NCBI RefSeq assembly: GCF_000341085.1
Contig: NZ_ANBA01000027.1
Coordinates: forward strand, 1 to 64,000
Direction of reading: 5' to 3'
Origin: Nocardiopsis ganjiahuensis DSM 45031
Lineage (GTDB): Bacteria; Actinomycetota; Actinomycetes; Streptosporangiales; Streptosporangiaceae
Length of the DNA stretch: 64,000 bases
The notes beneath the pieces were generated by a model. The model was not told where the DNA came from. It worked only from the letters and a program-made list of their open reading frames with translations, and made no database searches. The translations under genes were made by a program, and so were the position numbers. Of this stretch, positions 53,154 through 60,994 are shown in pieces. Numbering within the stretch: the first letter of the stretch is position 1; each line of letters starts with the position of its first letter.

Positions 53154-53759
53154 GTGGTCCACCATGTCCTCCCCGAAGACATCCCCAGCCGGTCCTTCTT
53201 CCCCCGTGACCCGTACGCGCGGTTCGCGCTCCTGTCGTGCACCGCGGCGGTGGCGGCGGCCGCTCTGCTCGGTGTGACCGTGCTCGGCGGGTTCGAAGCG
53301 GCGGACGCGCGGACCGGCGCTCTGCCCCCGGGGACCGAACTGGACACCGGTCGGTACAAGATCACGCCGATCGAGGCCGCTGTGGTCGAGGCCGACTTCG
53401 CCACCGAGGTCCAGGTACGGGTCGACATCGAGAACGGTGACTCCGAGCCGATCCCCTCCTTCGACCTCGGGACCACCTCCCGGCTGACCCTCGAACCCGG
53501 CGGTACCGAGCTCACGTCACCCTCGCTCCGCTTCCTCCGGTACCCCTCCCGCGACATCACGGCCCTCCAGCCGCACATGCCCGAGGAGGCCGTCCTGGCC
53601 TGGCCCCTGGAGGACCCCTCCGAGCTCGAGGGCGCGGTGGACGTGCTCCTCACGGTGCACAAGGCGGAGAAGATCACGGGCAGCGGCGACTCCGGGCCCC
53701 TCTGGGTCCGCGGCGGCACGGTGGTCGGCACCGCGCTGCTCCCCCTGGACGGGAACTGA
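53154..53759 (+). CDS. Anchored extracytoplasmic Ig-like protein 1
   Basis: 201 residues: a short N-terminus, TM helix (RFALLSCTAAVAAAALLGVTVLG), then an all-beta domain starting at GTELDTGRYKITPIEAAVVE, in the style of DUF4352-like folds. No Cys. The gene is followed after 1 nt by a similar one, giving a three-gene operon of related anchored proteins. GTG 53154 preferred (leaderless) over TTG 53145. Confidence 0.65.
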   Translation: MVHHVLPEDIPSRSFFPRDPYARFALLSCTAAVAAAALLGVTVLGGFEAADARTGALPPGTELDTGRYKITPIEAAVVEADFATEVQVRVDIENGDSEPIPSFDLGTTSRLTLEPGGTELTSPSLRFLRYPSRDITALQPHMPEEAVLAWPLEDPSELEGAVDVLLTVHKAEKITGSGDSGPLWVRGGTVVGTALLPLDGN

Positions 53760-53760
53760 A

Positions 53761-54393
53761 GTGACCCCCCGTCCCCGCGGCGCCTCCCGCTCCCACCGCG
53801 CTCCGCTCCGGTTCCTGCTGTGTTTGGTCCTGGTCGTGGCGACCCTGGTCCTCCAACGGTTCCAGGTCGCCGACCACGAGGTCGTCGGCCCGATCACCTC
53901 GTCCGGCGAGCACGGCGAGGTGGTGGCCACGGACGAGTTCACCGTCGAGGTGACCGACGTGCGGCTGGCCGACACCGTCACCGACACCGCCCACCTCGAA
54001 CCCGAGACCGTCGAGGCCAACGGGGTGTGGGTCCTCGTGGGGGCGAGCGTCACCGCGACGCGCTCCCCCATCCGTGCCACCCGGGTCGAGTTGGAGATGG
54101 CCGACGGCACGACCTACTCGGAGTCGACCTGGTTCCAGAGCGCCATCAGCGGCTCCACCGAGTTCGCCACCGCCCTACCCACACACGGCACCTTCGTCTT
54201 CGAGGTCCCCGAGGACCGGCTGGACTCCCCTTCCCTGCTGCTCACCCACACGGACAGGGGAGGAGCACGGCTGGCCGCGCAGGCCTCCGTCGACCTCGGG
54301 ATCGACGCCGACGACCTGGAGGGTGAGCGCGGCGGAGCCGAGTTGGCCGAACCCGAGACCCGCCTGGGGGAGAGCACCGATGCACCCGCCTGA
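53761..54393 (+). CDS. Anchored extracytoplasmic Ig-like protein 2
   Basis: 210 residues: a basic N-terminus, TM helix (FLLCLVLVVATLVLQRF), then a beta-rich domain with VVATDEFTVEVTDVRLAD and ANGVWVLVGASVTATRSP, typical of the DUF4352-like pattern (mature-domain strand order), and an acidic tail. GTG start 1 nt after the previous stop. Its last codons overlap the start of the third gene. Confidence 0.65.
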   Translation: MTPRPRGASRSHRAPLRFLLCLVLVVATLVLQRFQVADHEVVGPITSSGEHGEVVATDEFTVEVTDVRLADTVTDTAHLEPETVEANGVWVLVGASVTATRSPIRATRVELEMADGTTYSESTWFQSAISGSTEFATALPTHGTFVFEVPEDRLDSPSLLLTHTDRGGARLAAQASVDLGIDADDLEGERGGAELAEPETRLGESTDAPA

Positions 54394-55399
54394 CCCCCGT
54401 GATCCGCGTGATCCGCGGCACCGCCCGTGGTACCCGCCGCCCCAGGACCCGCGGCGGGCGGTCCCCGGCCGCCCCGCGCGGCCCCCGGGCCACCAGCAGG
54501 GGCCGGTACCCCCGAACCGCGCCCTCCCTCCGAACGGGCCCGTCCCTCCGGACCGCCGTGATCCGGCGTTTCCCCGCACGCGGCGTCCGGCCCCTCCCCC
54601 CGGGCAGGGACCGGCCCCGCAGCGCACCCAGGGGCCGGTTCAGCCACCCCACCAGGGACCCGCTCAACCGCCGCCCCAAGGACCGCCCGTACCGCCCAGC
54701 CCCCAGGGCCCGAGGCACGCTCACCGTTCAGGGCCGCCCGGGCCCCGGCCACCGCACACGCCGTCTCCTCCCGGCGAAGGAGGCAGGCCCCGGCACGCCC
54801 GCCCCCTGTGGAAGGAGCTCAAGCTCCCCTACGCGGTGGCGCTGCTGGTCCTCCTGCCCCTCGCGCTCGGCGTCCCGTACTGGACCGAGGCCACGCTCGG
54901 CGCCGAACGCGGCTGGACGGATCCCGAACCGCAGCCCGTCGCGGCGGGTGAGAGCGTCGACCTCGCCGGCAGTGAGTGGTACGTGACCGGGTACGGCCTG
55001 AGTTCCCTCGGCGAGGATCCCGATCAGGCGGGCCTGGCCGCGGTCGACGTCGGTTTCCACGTCGTCCCCGGCGACGACCGGGCGAGCGGACTGCTGGAGA
55101 ACCTGTGCCGGTTCCGCGCGGTGGACGGGCAGGGGCGGACCTGGGAGCCCACCAACGAGTTCTCGTCGCGTGACACCGGCGACCTCACCCCCGGAGACAT
55201 CACGTTCGGCTGCAAGAACGCCGACTCCGAACCGATCACCCCCGGAGAGGACCAGCTGCTGCTCGTGACGTTCAAGGTCCCCGCCGGCGTGGTGGAGGAG
55301 CTGCGCTACGAGGTGCGGGTCGCCACCCGGCCGGAACCGGACGCGCCCAGCCCGGCCGCGCTGCTGTTCTCCGCCGACGAGTTGGGCGGAGAGGACTGA
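54380..55399 (+). CDS. Pro-rich anchored extracytoplasmic protein 3
   Basis: 339 residues: about 135 residues of Pro/Gln/Gly/Arg low complexity (DPRDPRHRPWYPPPQDPRR, repeated GPVPP and QGPxxPP), a TM helix (LPYAVALLVLLPLALGVPYW), then a beta-domain with AGESVDLAGSEWYVTGYGLS and two Cys (ENLCRFRAVDG, TFGCKNADSEP). ATG 54380 with GGGGGAGAG upstream, overlapping the previous gene by 14 bp. Possibly a scaffold whose proline arm stays cytoplasmic. Confidence 0.65.
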   Translation: MHPPDPRDPRDPRHRPWYPPPQDPRRAVPGRPARPPGHQQGPVPPNRALPPNGPVPPDRRDPAFPRTRRPAPPPGQGPAPQRTQGPVQPPHQGPAQPPPQGPPVPPSPQGPRHAHRSGPPGPRPPHTPSPPGEGGRPRHARPLWKELKLPYAVALLVLLPLALGVPYWTEATLGAERGWTDPEPQPVAAGESVDLAGSEWYVTGYGLSSLGEDPDQAGLAAVDVGFHVVPGDDRASGLLENLCRFRAVDGQGRTWEPTNEFSSRDTGDLTPGDITFGCKNADSEPITPGEDQLLLVTFKVPAGVVEELRYEVRVATRPEPDAPSPAALLFSADELGGED

Positions 55400-55400
55400 C

Positions 55401-56708
55401 TCAGCGTCGGCGTGCTGACCGGCTGAGCACGTGCGTGACGACCGTGCGTCCCCGGTGCCCGACCGCCCCCTCGTCCACCTTGCGCAGGGCGACCTCGAAG
55501 GCCGCAGCGAGCAGGCAGATCCTCAGCAGCTCCCTCCCGGCTTCGACGAGGAAGTCGATCGGCGCCAGCCACACCCACCAGTCGGCCAGGAAGTCGCCGG
55601 GGCCGCCGAGCACGAACACCAGCCGGTGCAACCGGCTGAACCCGACCTCGATGAGCACGTAGCAGAAGGCGAAGGTCAGGTAGAACACCGGTCCGACGGT
55701 GAGCACGAACCGGAAGGCGTTCAGGAACGGCGTGTACTTGTCCATCAGGTCCTTCCCGCCCGCCCGGCCCAAGCCGCGGCTGAACCGGCTGAACCGGCTG
55801 AGCGTCCGGCCGATCCGGGATCTGCGGCGCCGCTCGAACAGCGCCGCGTCCTCGTCGATCTCGGCCCGGTAGACGACCGCCGCGATGGTCAGCCACAGCA
55901 GCGGGGCCAGCAGGCCGGACTTGACCGTCGCCCACAGGGACGCCCACAGCCCGAGCAGCGCCACGTACACGTCGACGTCCGCGAACCCGACGAGGCTCCC
56001 CGCCCAGTTGAACGAAAGGCTGAGCGCGTCCTGGAAGCCGGCCCAGGCCACCCGGCCCTTCACCCACACCTCCAAGCGGTTCAGCGCCACACCGATGGAG
56101 AACACGAACATGAACATCCACACCGCTTCGAACAGCGCGGTGAGCAGGCCCAGCAGACCGTTGCCGCCCCTGCGGTAGAAGTACTCGCACACCCGGCGCA
56201 GCAGCCAGGCGACCAGCGCGACCAGGAGCGGCAGGCCTACCGCGTTGACCTCGTGCGGGGCGGCGAACGAGTCGATGCCGCCGTCGTTGAGCAACCCGAC
56301 GCTGTATTCCTCGAACTCCTCGCCGATCAGGCCCCAGGCGCTGTAGAAGAGCAGGAACGGCAGGATCGCCAGGGCGACCCCGTCCACCACGCGCCGCTCC
56401 CGCTGGGCCATCGTGGTGCGCCCCTTCGAGGCGGGGTCGTTGCTCAGTTCCGAGTCGACCAGGTGGAGGCTGGGCCGGACCAGGTGGAACATGATGATGG
56501 TGGTGGCGAGGGTGACCAGCAGGGTCAGGCCGAGGCCGGCGAGGCCGATCGCCTGGTGCACCCCGGCGACCCGGACCAGCCCGCGCATGAGCCACCAGTG
56601 CACCATGTACCCCACGCTGTAGGCGCACAGCAGGGGTGCCCAGTACCGTCCGAGGAGGACGAAGGTGTACGCGGGCAGAATCGCTGTGGAAGAGGTCAGC
56701 CGGGCCAT
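55401..56708 (-). CDS. Polytopic membrane protein, 435 aa
   Basis: Roughly nine hydrophobic helices with an Arg-rich cytoplasmic loop (FERRRRSRIGRTLSRFSRF) and a basic C-terminus. No named family or catalytic motif. It is convergent with the three anchored proteins, its stop only 1 nt away from theirs, and divergent from a Nudix gene. It may be a membrane partner of the anchored proteins, but the orientation argues only weakly for this. Confidence 0.7.
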   Translation of the reverse strand: MARLTSSTAILPAYTFVLLGRYWAPLLCAYSVGYMVHWWLMRGLVRVAGVHQAIGLAGLGLTLLVTLATTIIMFHLVRPSLHLVDSELSNDPASKGRTTMAQRERRVVDGVALAILPFLLFYSAWGLIGEEFEEYSVGLLNDGGIDSFAAPHEVNAVGLPLLVALVAWLLRRVCEYFYRRGGNGLLGLLTALFEAVWMFMFVFSIGVALNRLEVWVKGRVAWAGFQDALSLSFNWAGSLVGFADVDVYVALLGLWASLWATVKSGLLAPLLWLTIAAVVYRAEIDEDAALFERRRRSRIGRTLSRFSRFSRGLGRAGGKDLMDKYTPFLNAFRFVLTVGPVFYLTFAFCYVLIEVGFSRLHRLVFVLGGPGDFLADWWVWLAPIDFLVEAGRELLRICLLAAAFEVALRKVDEGAVGHRGRTVVTHVLSRSARRR

Positions 56709-56749
56709 AGGTTCATGAGATTAGCGGGAATGATCCCTGTGACTTCCGG

Positions 56750-56770
56750 TTGTCCACAGGCTGTGGACGA
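56750..56770. promoter_or_regulatory. Back-to-back DnaA-box-like palindrome
   Basis: TTGTCCACA (56750-56758) faces TGTGGACGA (56762-56770); GTCCACAG-G-CTGTGGAC is a perfect palindrome with a 1-nt centre, inside a divergent promoter region. Confidence 0.5.
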
Positions 56771-56821
56771 GCGGGCGTGTGATCGACGGACACGAGCAAC
56801 CGCTCTGGTTGGAGGGGCTTG

Positions 56822-57349
56822 ATGCAGGAGGGCGACGGAAACGGCTGGGTGAGCCTGCCCGACGGGACTCGGCGGTGGGGTGTCTACGGAGCCGCCGGGT
56901 TGCTGCTGTACGCCACTGACGTGGCCGGTTCCGGTCATGTTCTGCTCCAGCACCGCGCGGGCTGGACGCACATGGGCGGGACCTGGGGCATCCCCGGCGG
57001 GGCCCGCAACCGGGACGAGACTCCGTTGGAGGCCGCCGTGCGGGAGTTCCGCGAGGAGGTCTCGGGTGACCTCGGGGAGTACTCGCTCCTGGGCAGCCAC
57101 GAACAGGACCTGGCCGTGTGGCGCTACGACACGTTTCTGCTGCGCGTGCCCGCTCTGACCCCGTTCCGCCCGGGGAACTCTGAGAGCAAGGAGATCCGGT
57201 GGGTCCGGGTCGACGCGACCGAAGGGCTCCCCCTGCTGCCCGCCTTCCGCTCCGCGTGGCCGCACCTGCTGGCCGGCCTGCGCTCGGCGACGGTCGGGGC
57301 AGCGGCTCCGCACGACTCGGACGGCGCGAACGCCCCAGGGGGCGGCTGA
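56822..57349 (+). CDS. Nudix hydrolase
   Basis: 175 residues. The Nudix box GGARNRDETPLEAAVREFRE-EV is intact, preceded by GWTHMGGTWGIPGG. Compact MutT-like domain with an Ala/Gly C-terminal tail. The phosphate substrate is unknown. ATG 56822 behind GGAGGGG. Confidence 0.88.
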   Translation: MQEGDGNGWVSLPDGTRRWGVYGAAGLLLYATDVAGSGHVLLQHRAGWTHMGGTWGIPGGARNRDETPLEAAVREFREEVSGDLGEYSLLGSHEQDLAVWRYDTFLLRVPALTPFRPGNSESKEIRWVRVDATEGLPLLPAFRSAWPHLLAGLRSATVGAAAPHDSDGANAPGGG

Positions 57350-57366
57350 GGCGCGCCCACGGGCCT

Positions 57367-57388
57367 CCGGGCGGGCCCCTCCGCCCGG
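57367..57388. terminator. Hairpin terminator
   Basis: 8-bp CCGGGCGG stem with a 6-nt loop, downstream of the Nudix gene. Confidence 0.5.
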
Positions 57389-57521
57389 GTTCTGGGCCCG
57401 CCCGCGCCCCGGCCACAGATCGGGCGCTCCCCGCCCAACCGGCGGACCGCGACCGGTCCCACCGCCACCCGCGGGCTCCTCGCCCCGCGAAGGACCGCGT
57501 GCTCCTCACTCCGGCGTCGGG

Positions 57522-58070
57522 CTACGCGCTCCGCCCCATCCTGGCGAGGACGCGTTCCTGCCGCGAGGCGTCGGGGGCCGCCTCCGGCCCGCGCACGAAG
57601 ACCCCCTCCGTGTACGCGTGCTCGCCGAAACCGTCGACGGCGGCCTCGAGCCGTTCGACCTCCTGGTCGGTGAACCCGGTGTCGCCGCCGACGGACCGGG
57701 CGACGTCCCACCGGTGGACGATCATGTCGAAGACGTAGTAGGTGTCGAGTGTCCGGCCGAGAGTGGTCGGGCCGAACACGCCCTCGTAGACCCTGCCGGT
57801 GACGTCGGGGTCGGCGAGCAGGTCGAGCACGCCCTTCTCGTGGGCGGCCCACGCGTCGGCCGGGTCGGCACCGGTGCCGGGGCGGTCCGGCGGCGTGACG
57901 CCCGCGCCCTCCAGGAGCGAGCTCTGGGTCTCGATCACGTGGTGTACGACGTCGGCGGCGGACCACCCCTCGCAGGGCGAGGGGGCGGACCACCGCTCCG
58001 CCGGGACGGTACGGAGGAGCTCACCGAGAGGACGGGCTGCGGCACGATAGGTCTCATGGATAGTCGACAT
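57522..58070 (-). CDS. TIGR03086/maleylpyruvate isomerase-like DinB-fold protein
   Basis: 182 residues of the mycothiol-dependent maleylpyruvate isomerase N-terminal/DinB superfamily. RTVPAERWSAPSPCEGWSA with VVHHVIE gives the first metal His; the later His are in YYVFDMIVHRWDVAR (HxxDxxR motif). It likely binds a divalent metal and may be a mycothiol-dependent transferase. ATG 58068-58070 after GAGG. Divergent from the AraC gene; their 5' regions overlap if longer starts are used. Confidence 0.88.
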   Translation of the reverse strand: MSTIHETYRAAARPLGELLRTVPAERWSAPSPCEGWSAADVVHHVIETQSSLLEGAGVTPPDRPGTGADPADAWAAHEKGVLDLLADPDVTGRVYEGVFGPTTLGRTLDTYYVFDMIVHRWDVARSVGGDTGFTDQEVERLEAAVDGFGEHAYTEGVFVRGPEAAPDASRQERVLARMGRSA

Positions 58071-58166
58071 GGGCCCAGCCTCTCCTCCGGGAACGGTGCC
58101 GGTCTTGATGATTTCCGACAGTCCCGGACCGGATCCCCGGGTGGCGCCGGCGTCTCCGGTGACACC

Positions 58167-58973
58167 GTGCCCCGCGGCCACCTCACCAACATGCTCGCGC
58201 CGAGCCCGCCGATCTACCGCCACCCGTCGGCCTCCCCCGCGGTGCGGCACGCCTGGGTCCCCGTGTGGGACATCCCCGAGGGCTCCTCGTGGCCGCAGCG
58301 CACCCTCCAGTACCCGCACGCGCTGATCGTGGTGTCCTCGTCCTACGCGCGCTTCTACGGCGTCGCCACCGGCCTCTCCTCGGTGGAGCTCTCCGGACGC
58401 GGGTGGGCGTTCGGCGTGGCGCTCCAGCCGTCGTCGGGCAGGCCGCTGCTCGGCCGACCGATGGCCGAACTCGTCGACAGCCACCTCGGCCTCGACCGGC
58501 TGTCCGCTCTCGACGGCGCGGAGCTCACCGCCGCGATCCGTGGCGCGATGGCCGACGACCCGCACGACACCGAGGCTCACCGTTCCTGCCTCGCGCTGGT
58601 CGAGGCCGCTGTCGACGCGGTCGTGGAGCGTGACGACGAGGCAGACCTGGTCGACGCGGTCTGCGAGCGCGTCGAGACCGATCCGTCGCTGACCCGGGTC
58701 TCGCAGCTGTGCGAGGGCTTCGGCATCGCGGAGCGGCGGCTCCAGCGCCTGCTGCACGACCGGATCGGGATCTCACCCAAATGGCTCATCCGCCGGCGGC
58801 GCCTCCAGGAGGCCGCCCACGAGCTGCGCACCCATCCGGACCAGGTCCTCGCCGGACTCGCGGCCGACCTCGGGTACGCCGACCAGGCCCACTTCACGCG
58901 TGACTTCTCGTCGGTCGTCGGCATGAGCCCGAGCGGGTTCCGGCGGGCCGCGACGACCCCGCGCGGGACCTGA
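58167..58973 (+). CDS. AraC-family transcriptional regulator
   Basis: 268 residues. The N-terminal half (AWVPVWDIPEGSSWPQRTLQYPHALIVV) is an AraC-type sensor similar to DUF6597 regulators. The C-terminal double HTH has VSQLCEGFGIAERRLQRLL and LAGLAADLGYADQAHFTRDF, GMSPSGFRR. I use GTG 58167, because the longer frame from 58056 would overlap the divergent gene; ATG 58191 is an alternative. It probably regulates the neighbouring TIGR03086 gene. Confidence 0.85.
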   Translation: MPRGHLTNMLAPSPPIYRHPSASPAVRHAWVPVWDIPEGSSWPQRTLQYPHALIVVSSSYARFYGVATGLSSVELSGRGWAFGVALQPSSGRPLLGRPMAELVDSHLGLDRLSALDGAELTAAIRGAMADDPHDTEAHRSCLALVEAAVDAVVERDDEADLVDAVCERVETDPSLTRVSQLCEGFGIAERRLQRLLHDRIGISPKWLIRRRRLQEAAHELRTHPDQVLAGLAADLGYADQAHFTRDFSSVVGMSPSGFRRAATTPRGT

Positions 58974-59384
58974 CGCGATCCGCCTGCGGAACAGCGGGTG
59001 CCGACAAGCGCCCCCGGAACGGCGGGGCCGGGGCGGACGGCGGCACGGCGGGACCGGGGCGGACGGCGGCACGGCGGGACCGGGGGCTGAGGGCCGGAGG
59101 CAGGCGGTGGCACGACAGGGACTGCACAGCGGGGAAACCGGGACGCACCATCCTTGCGGGGCGGGCACTTCCGGGTCCGGCTGGTCGTTGGTACCGGAAG
59201 AGGCACCAGCCGCACCACTCTGGGATGATTCGTGTCGGCTTTCCTCACCGGGTCAGGTGCCAAGGCACCGACTAGGGGGTAAGTCAGGGGCGGGCCCTGA
59301 TGTGCCGGGTGCCTCTGCCCCGCATCCTTGAGGGGACGGCCCTGCGAAGAGCGGGTGCCACGCGATTCGACTGGAGCTGTGAAC
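58974..59384. other. Gene-free region with a 26-bp tandem repeat
   Basis: 410 bp without a gene, between AraC and a small membrane-protein gene. It contains 2.7 GC-rich 26-bp repeats (59015-59085) and possible hairpins before ATG 59385, but no riboswitch class I can identify. Confidence 0.5.
59015..59085. repeat. 26-bp GC-rich tandem repeat, about 2.7 copies
   Basis: Copies at 59015, 59041 and 59067 (partial); the first differs from the second at two positions. Unit begins CGGCACGGCGGGACC. Confidence 0.8.
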
Positions 59385-59822
59385 ATGACGCTGGAGCGCG
59401 GTAACGCATTCACTCCCGTCGCCTCGGCGACGATGATCTGGCCGTGGGGGGCGTCCCTGATCGGCGGCACCGTGGCCGGTGCCCTCTCCTTCCTGACCAA
59501 CTTCGGTCTGGCCGGCATCCCCGCCGCGGTGACCACCGGCATCTTCTTCTTCGCCCTGGTCGGCGGAGTCGGCGGTGTACTGAGCAAGAAGGGCGACCGT
59601 CGCGGCCGCCGCTGGGCCGCCACCTACCCCTTCCGCTACGCGAGCGCCCCGGCCGTCATCGGTGGTGGCGCCGTCGCCGTGGTGAGCTACGTCATGGCCG
59701 TGATCACCGAGTTCGCGATCTTCAGCGGACTGTTCGGCGGCCTCTTCGCGGGTCTGGGCGCGGGCCTTGCCCTGTGGCTCATCATCGGCGTCGTGGCCAT
59801 GGTCGCGGGGGACAAGAAGTAG
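59385..59822 (+). CDS. Small four-TM membrane protein, 145 aa
   Basis: Four hydrophobic segments (MIWPWGASLIGGTVAGALSFL, AAVTTGIFFFALVGGVGGVL, VIGGGAVAVVSYVMAVI, GLFGGLFAGLGAGLALWLII) with a basic loop (SKKGDRRGRRW). No named family recognised; conserved-type actinobacterial membrane protein. GGAG 8 nt before ATG. Confidence 0.7.
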   Translation: MTLERGNAFTPVASATMIWPWGASLIGGTVAGALSFLTNFGLAGIPAAVTTGIFFFALVGGVGGVLSKKGDRRGRRWAATYPFRYASAPAVIGGGAVAVVSYVMAVITEFAIFSGLFGGLFAGLGAGLALWLIIGVVAMVAGDKK

Positions 59823-59945
59823 GCGCTTTCGGGTGGTGGTTCTGCGCCACCGTGATGGTGGCGGGGAACAGAAGGGCCTAGGCTCAATGTTTTCCGCCAA
59901 GGAGCGGATGGACCACACCTCACCTACGGGAGACAACCGGCGCCG

Positions 59946-60782
59946 ATGACTGAAGCTGCTCGTCAGAAGATGGTCGAGCGGGTCCGAGGGCTCCTTCGCA
60001 TGGCGGAGGACCCCTCGGTCACTGATGCCGAGAGCCAGGCGTTCACCGCCAAGGCCGCCGAGCTGATGACCCGCCACGCGATCGCAGAGGCCGAGGCCCG
60101 CGCCGAAAGAGGCGAGGAACCGGACGCGATCAGCCGTATGGACTACACCGTCCCGGGGGTGGGCGGCCACGGGAAGGCACGGGTCCGGGCCCTGGCCGAC
60201 ATCGCCGCCGCCTACGGATGCCAGTCGGCGGTACGCGGCAACAACTCCGAGAACACCGACCGGACCATCATCCTGGTGGGGACGGTCAGCGCCCTGGACG
60301 CGCTGCGCATGCTCATGCCCTCGATCTCCATGCAGATGGAGGCCTCGGCCAAGTTCATGAGTTCCTCGCACGTGGCCGATATCCGGGAACTGCGCAACTA
60401 CACGCGGTCCGAACTGGAGACCGAGCGCAAGCGTTACTACCGGTCCTTCGTGCGCGCCTACGGGCGGGCGGTGGCCGAACGCATTCGTGAGTTCCGGGCA
60501 CGGCTCCAGGAAATGGCCTCTCATGACGGAGAGGCAGGAGTCACCGAGGGTAACGGTGAGAACGGTTCAACACGTGGTGCGGAGTTGGTTCTCCAGGACG
60601 ATCTGCACCGTGTGAACGAAGAGTTCCACAAGCAATTCCCACAGTTGCGCAAACACCGACCCGAGCGCACCCACAGCGCGGCCGGATACCGGGCCGGATA
60701 CCGCCGCGGACGCCAGGCGGAGCTGGGCTTGGACACCCCGGTGACCAGCGGACGGGCGTCCACTCTGGCTGAGGGCGAATAG
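59946..60782 (+). CDS. DUF2786-domain protein
   Basis: 278 residues. The N-terminal DUF2786 (RQKMVERVRGLLRMAED, ESQAFTAKAAELMTRHAI) is a short helical domain; the rest is charged and helical with an Arg-rich C-terminus (GYRAGYRRGRQAELGLD), as in the DUF2786/DUF7168 family found on phages and chromosomes. No reaction known. It converges with the DnaN paralogue across the DnaA-box region. Confidence 0.85.
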   Translation: MTEAARQKMVERVRGLLRMAEDPSVTDAESQAFTAKAAELMTRHAIAEAEARAERGEEPDAISRMDYTVPGVGGHGKARVRALADIAAAYGCQSAVRGNNSENTDRTIILVGTVSALDALRMLMPSISMQMEASAKFMSSSHVADIRELRNYTRSELETERKRYYRSFVRAYGRAVAERIREFRARLQEMASHDGEAGVTEGNGENGSTRGAELVLQDDLHRVNEEFHKQFPQLRKHRPERTHSAAGYRAGYRRGRQAELGLDTPVTSGRASTLAEGE

Positions 60783-60796
60783 CTCTTCACCCCAAG

Positions 60797-60955
60797 TTGT
60801 CCACAGGCTGTGCACAGAATCCCCAGGGACGCTGTTTTCCCATGTCAAAGCGGAAATGCGAGCCGATTCGAGAGGGCGTTCGGGTCCCTGAGAGGGCCGA
60901 TCACCCGGGGTTATCCACAGGCTGAGGAAGAAGCCTGTGGATAACCTGTGGACAG
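60797..60955. promoter_or_regulatory. Cluster of four DnaA-box-like sequences
   Basis: TTGTCCACA (60797-60805), TTATCCACA (60911-60919), TGTGGATAA (60936-60944) and TGTGGACAG (60947-60955). The middle two form a 15-bp perfect inverted repeat (60909-60923/60932-60946) with an 8-nt loop that could also terminate the convergent genes. Confidence 0.6.
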
Positions 60956-60994
60956 TCCTGTGGGGAACTTTCCCAAGAGCAGTAAAACTGCAGG

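Noticed and set aside
52685..53731. Minus-strand 348-residue frame across the gap and the first anchored protein
   Set aside because: Ser/Thr/Arg-rich shadow without domains; conflicts with the plus-strand operon.
59100..59384. Possible c-di-AMP or other riboswitch before the small membrane-protein gene
   Set aside because: I could not match conserved core motifs of any riboswitch class; only generic GC hairpins are visible.
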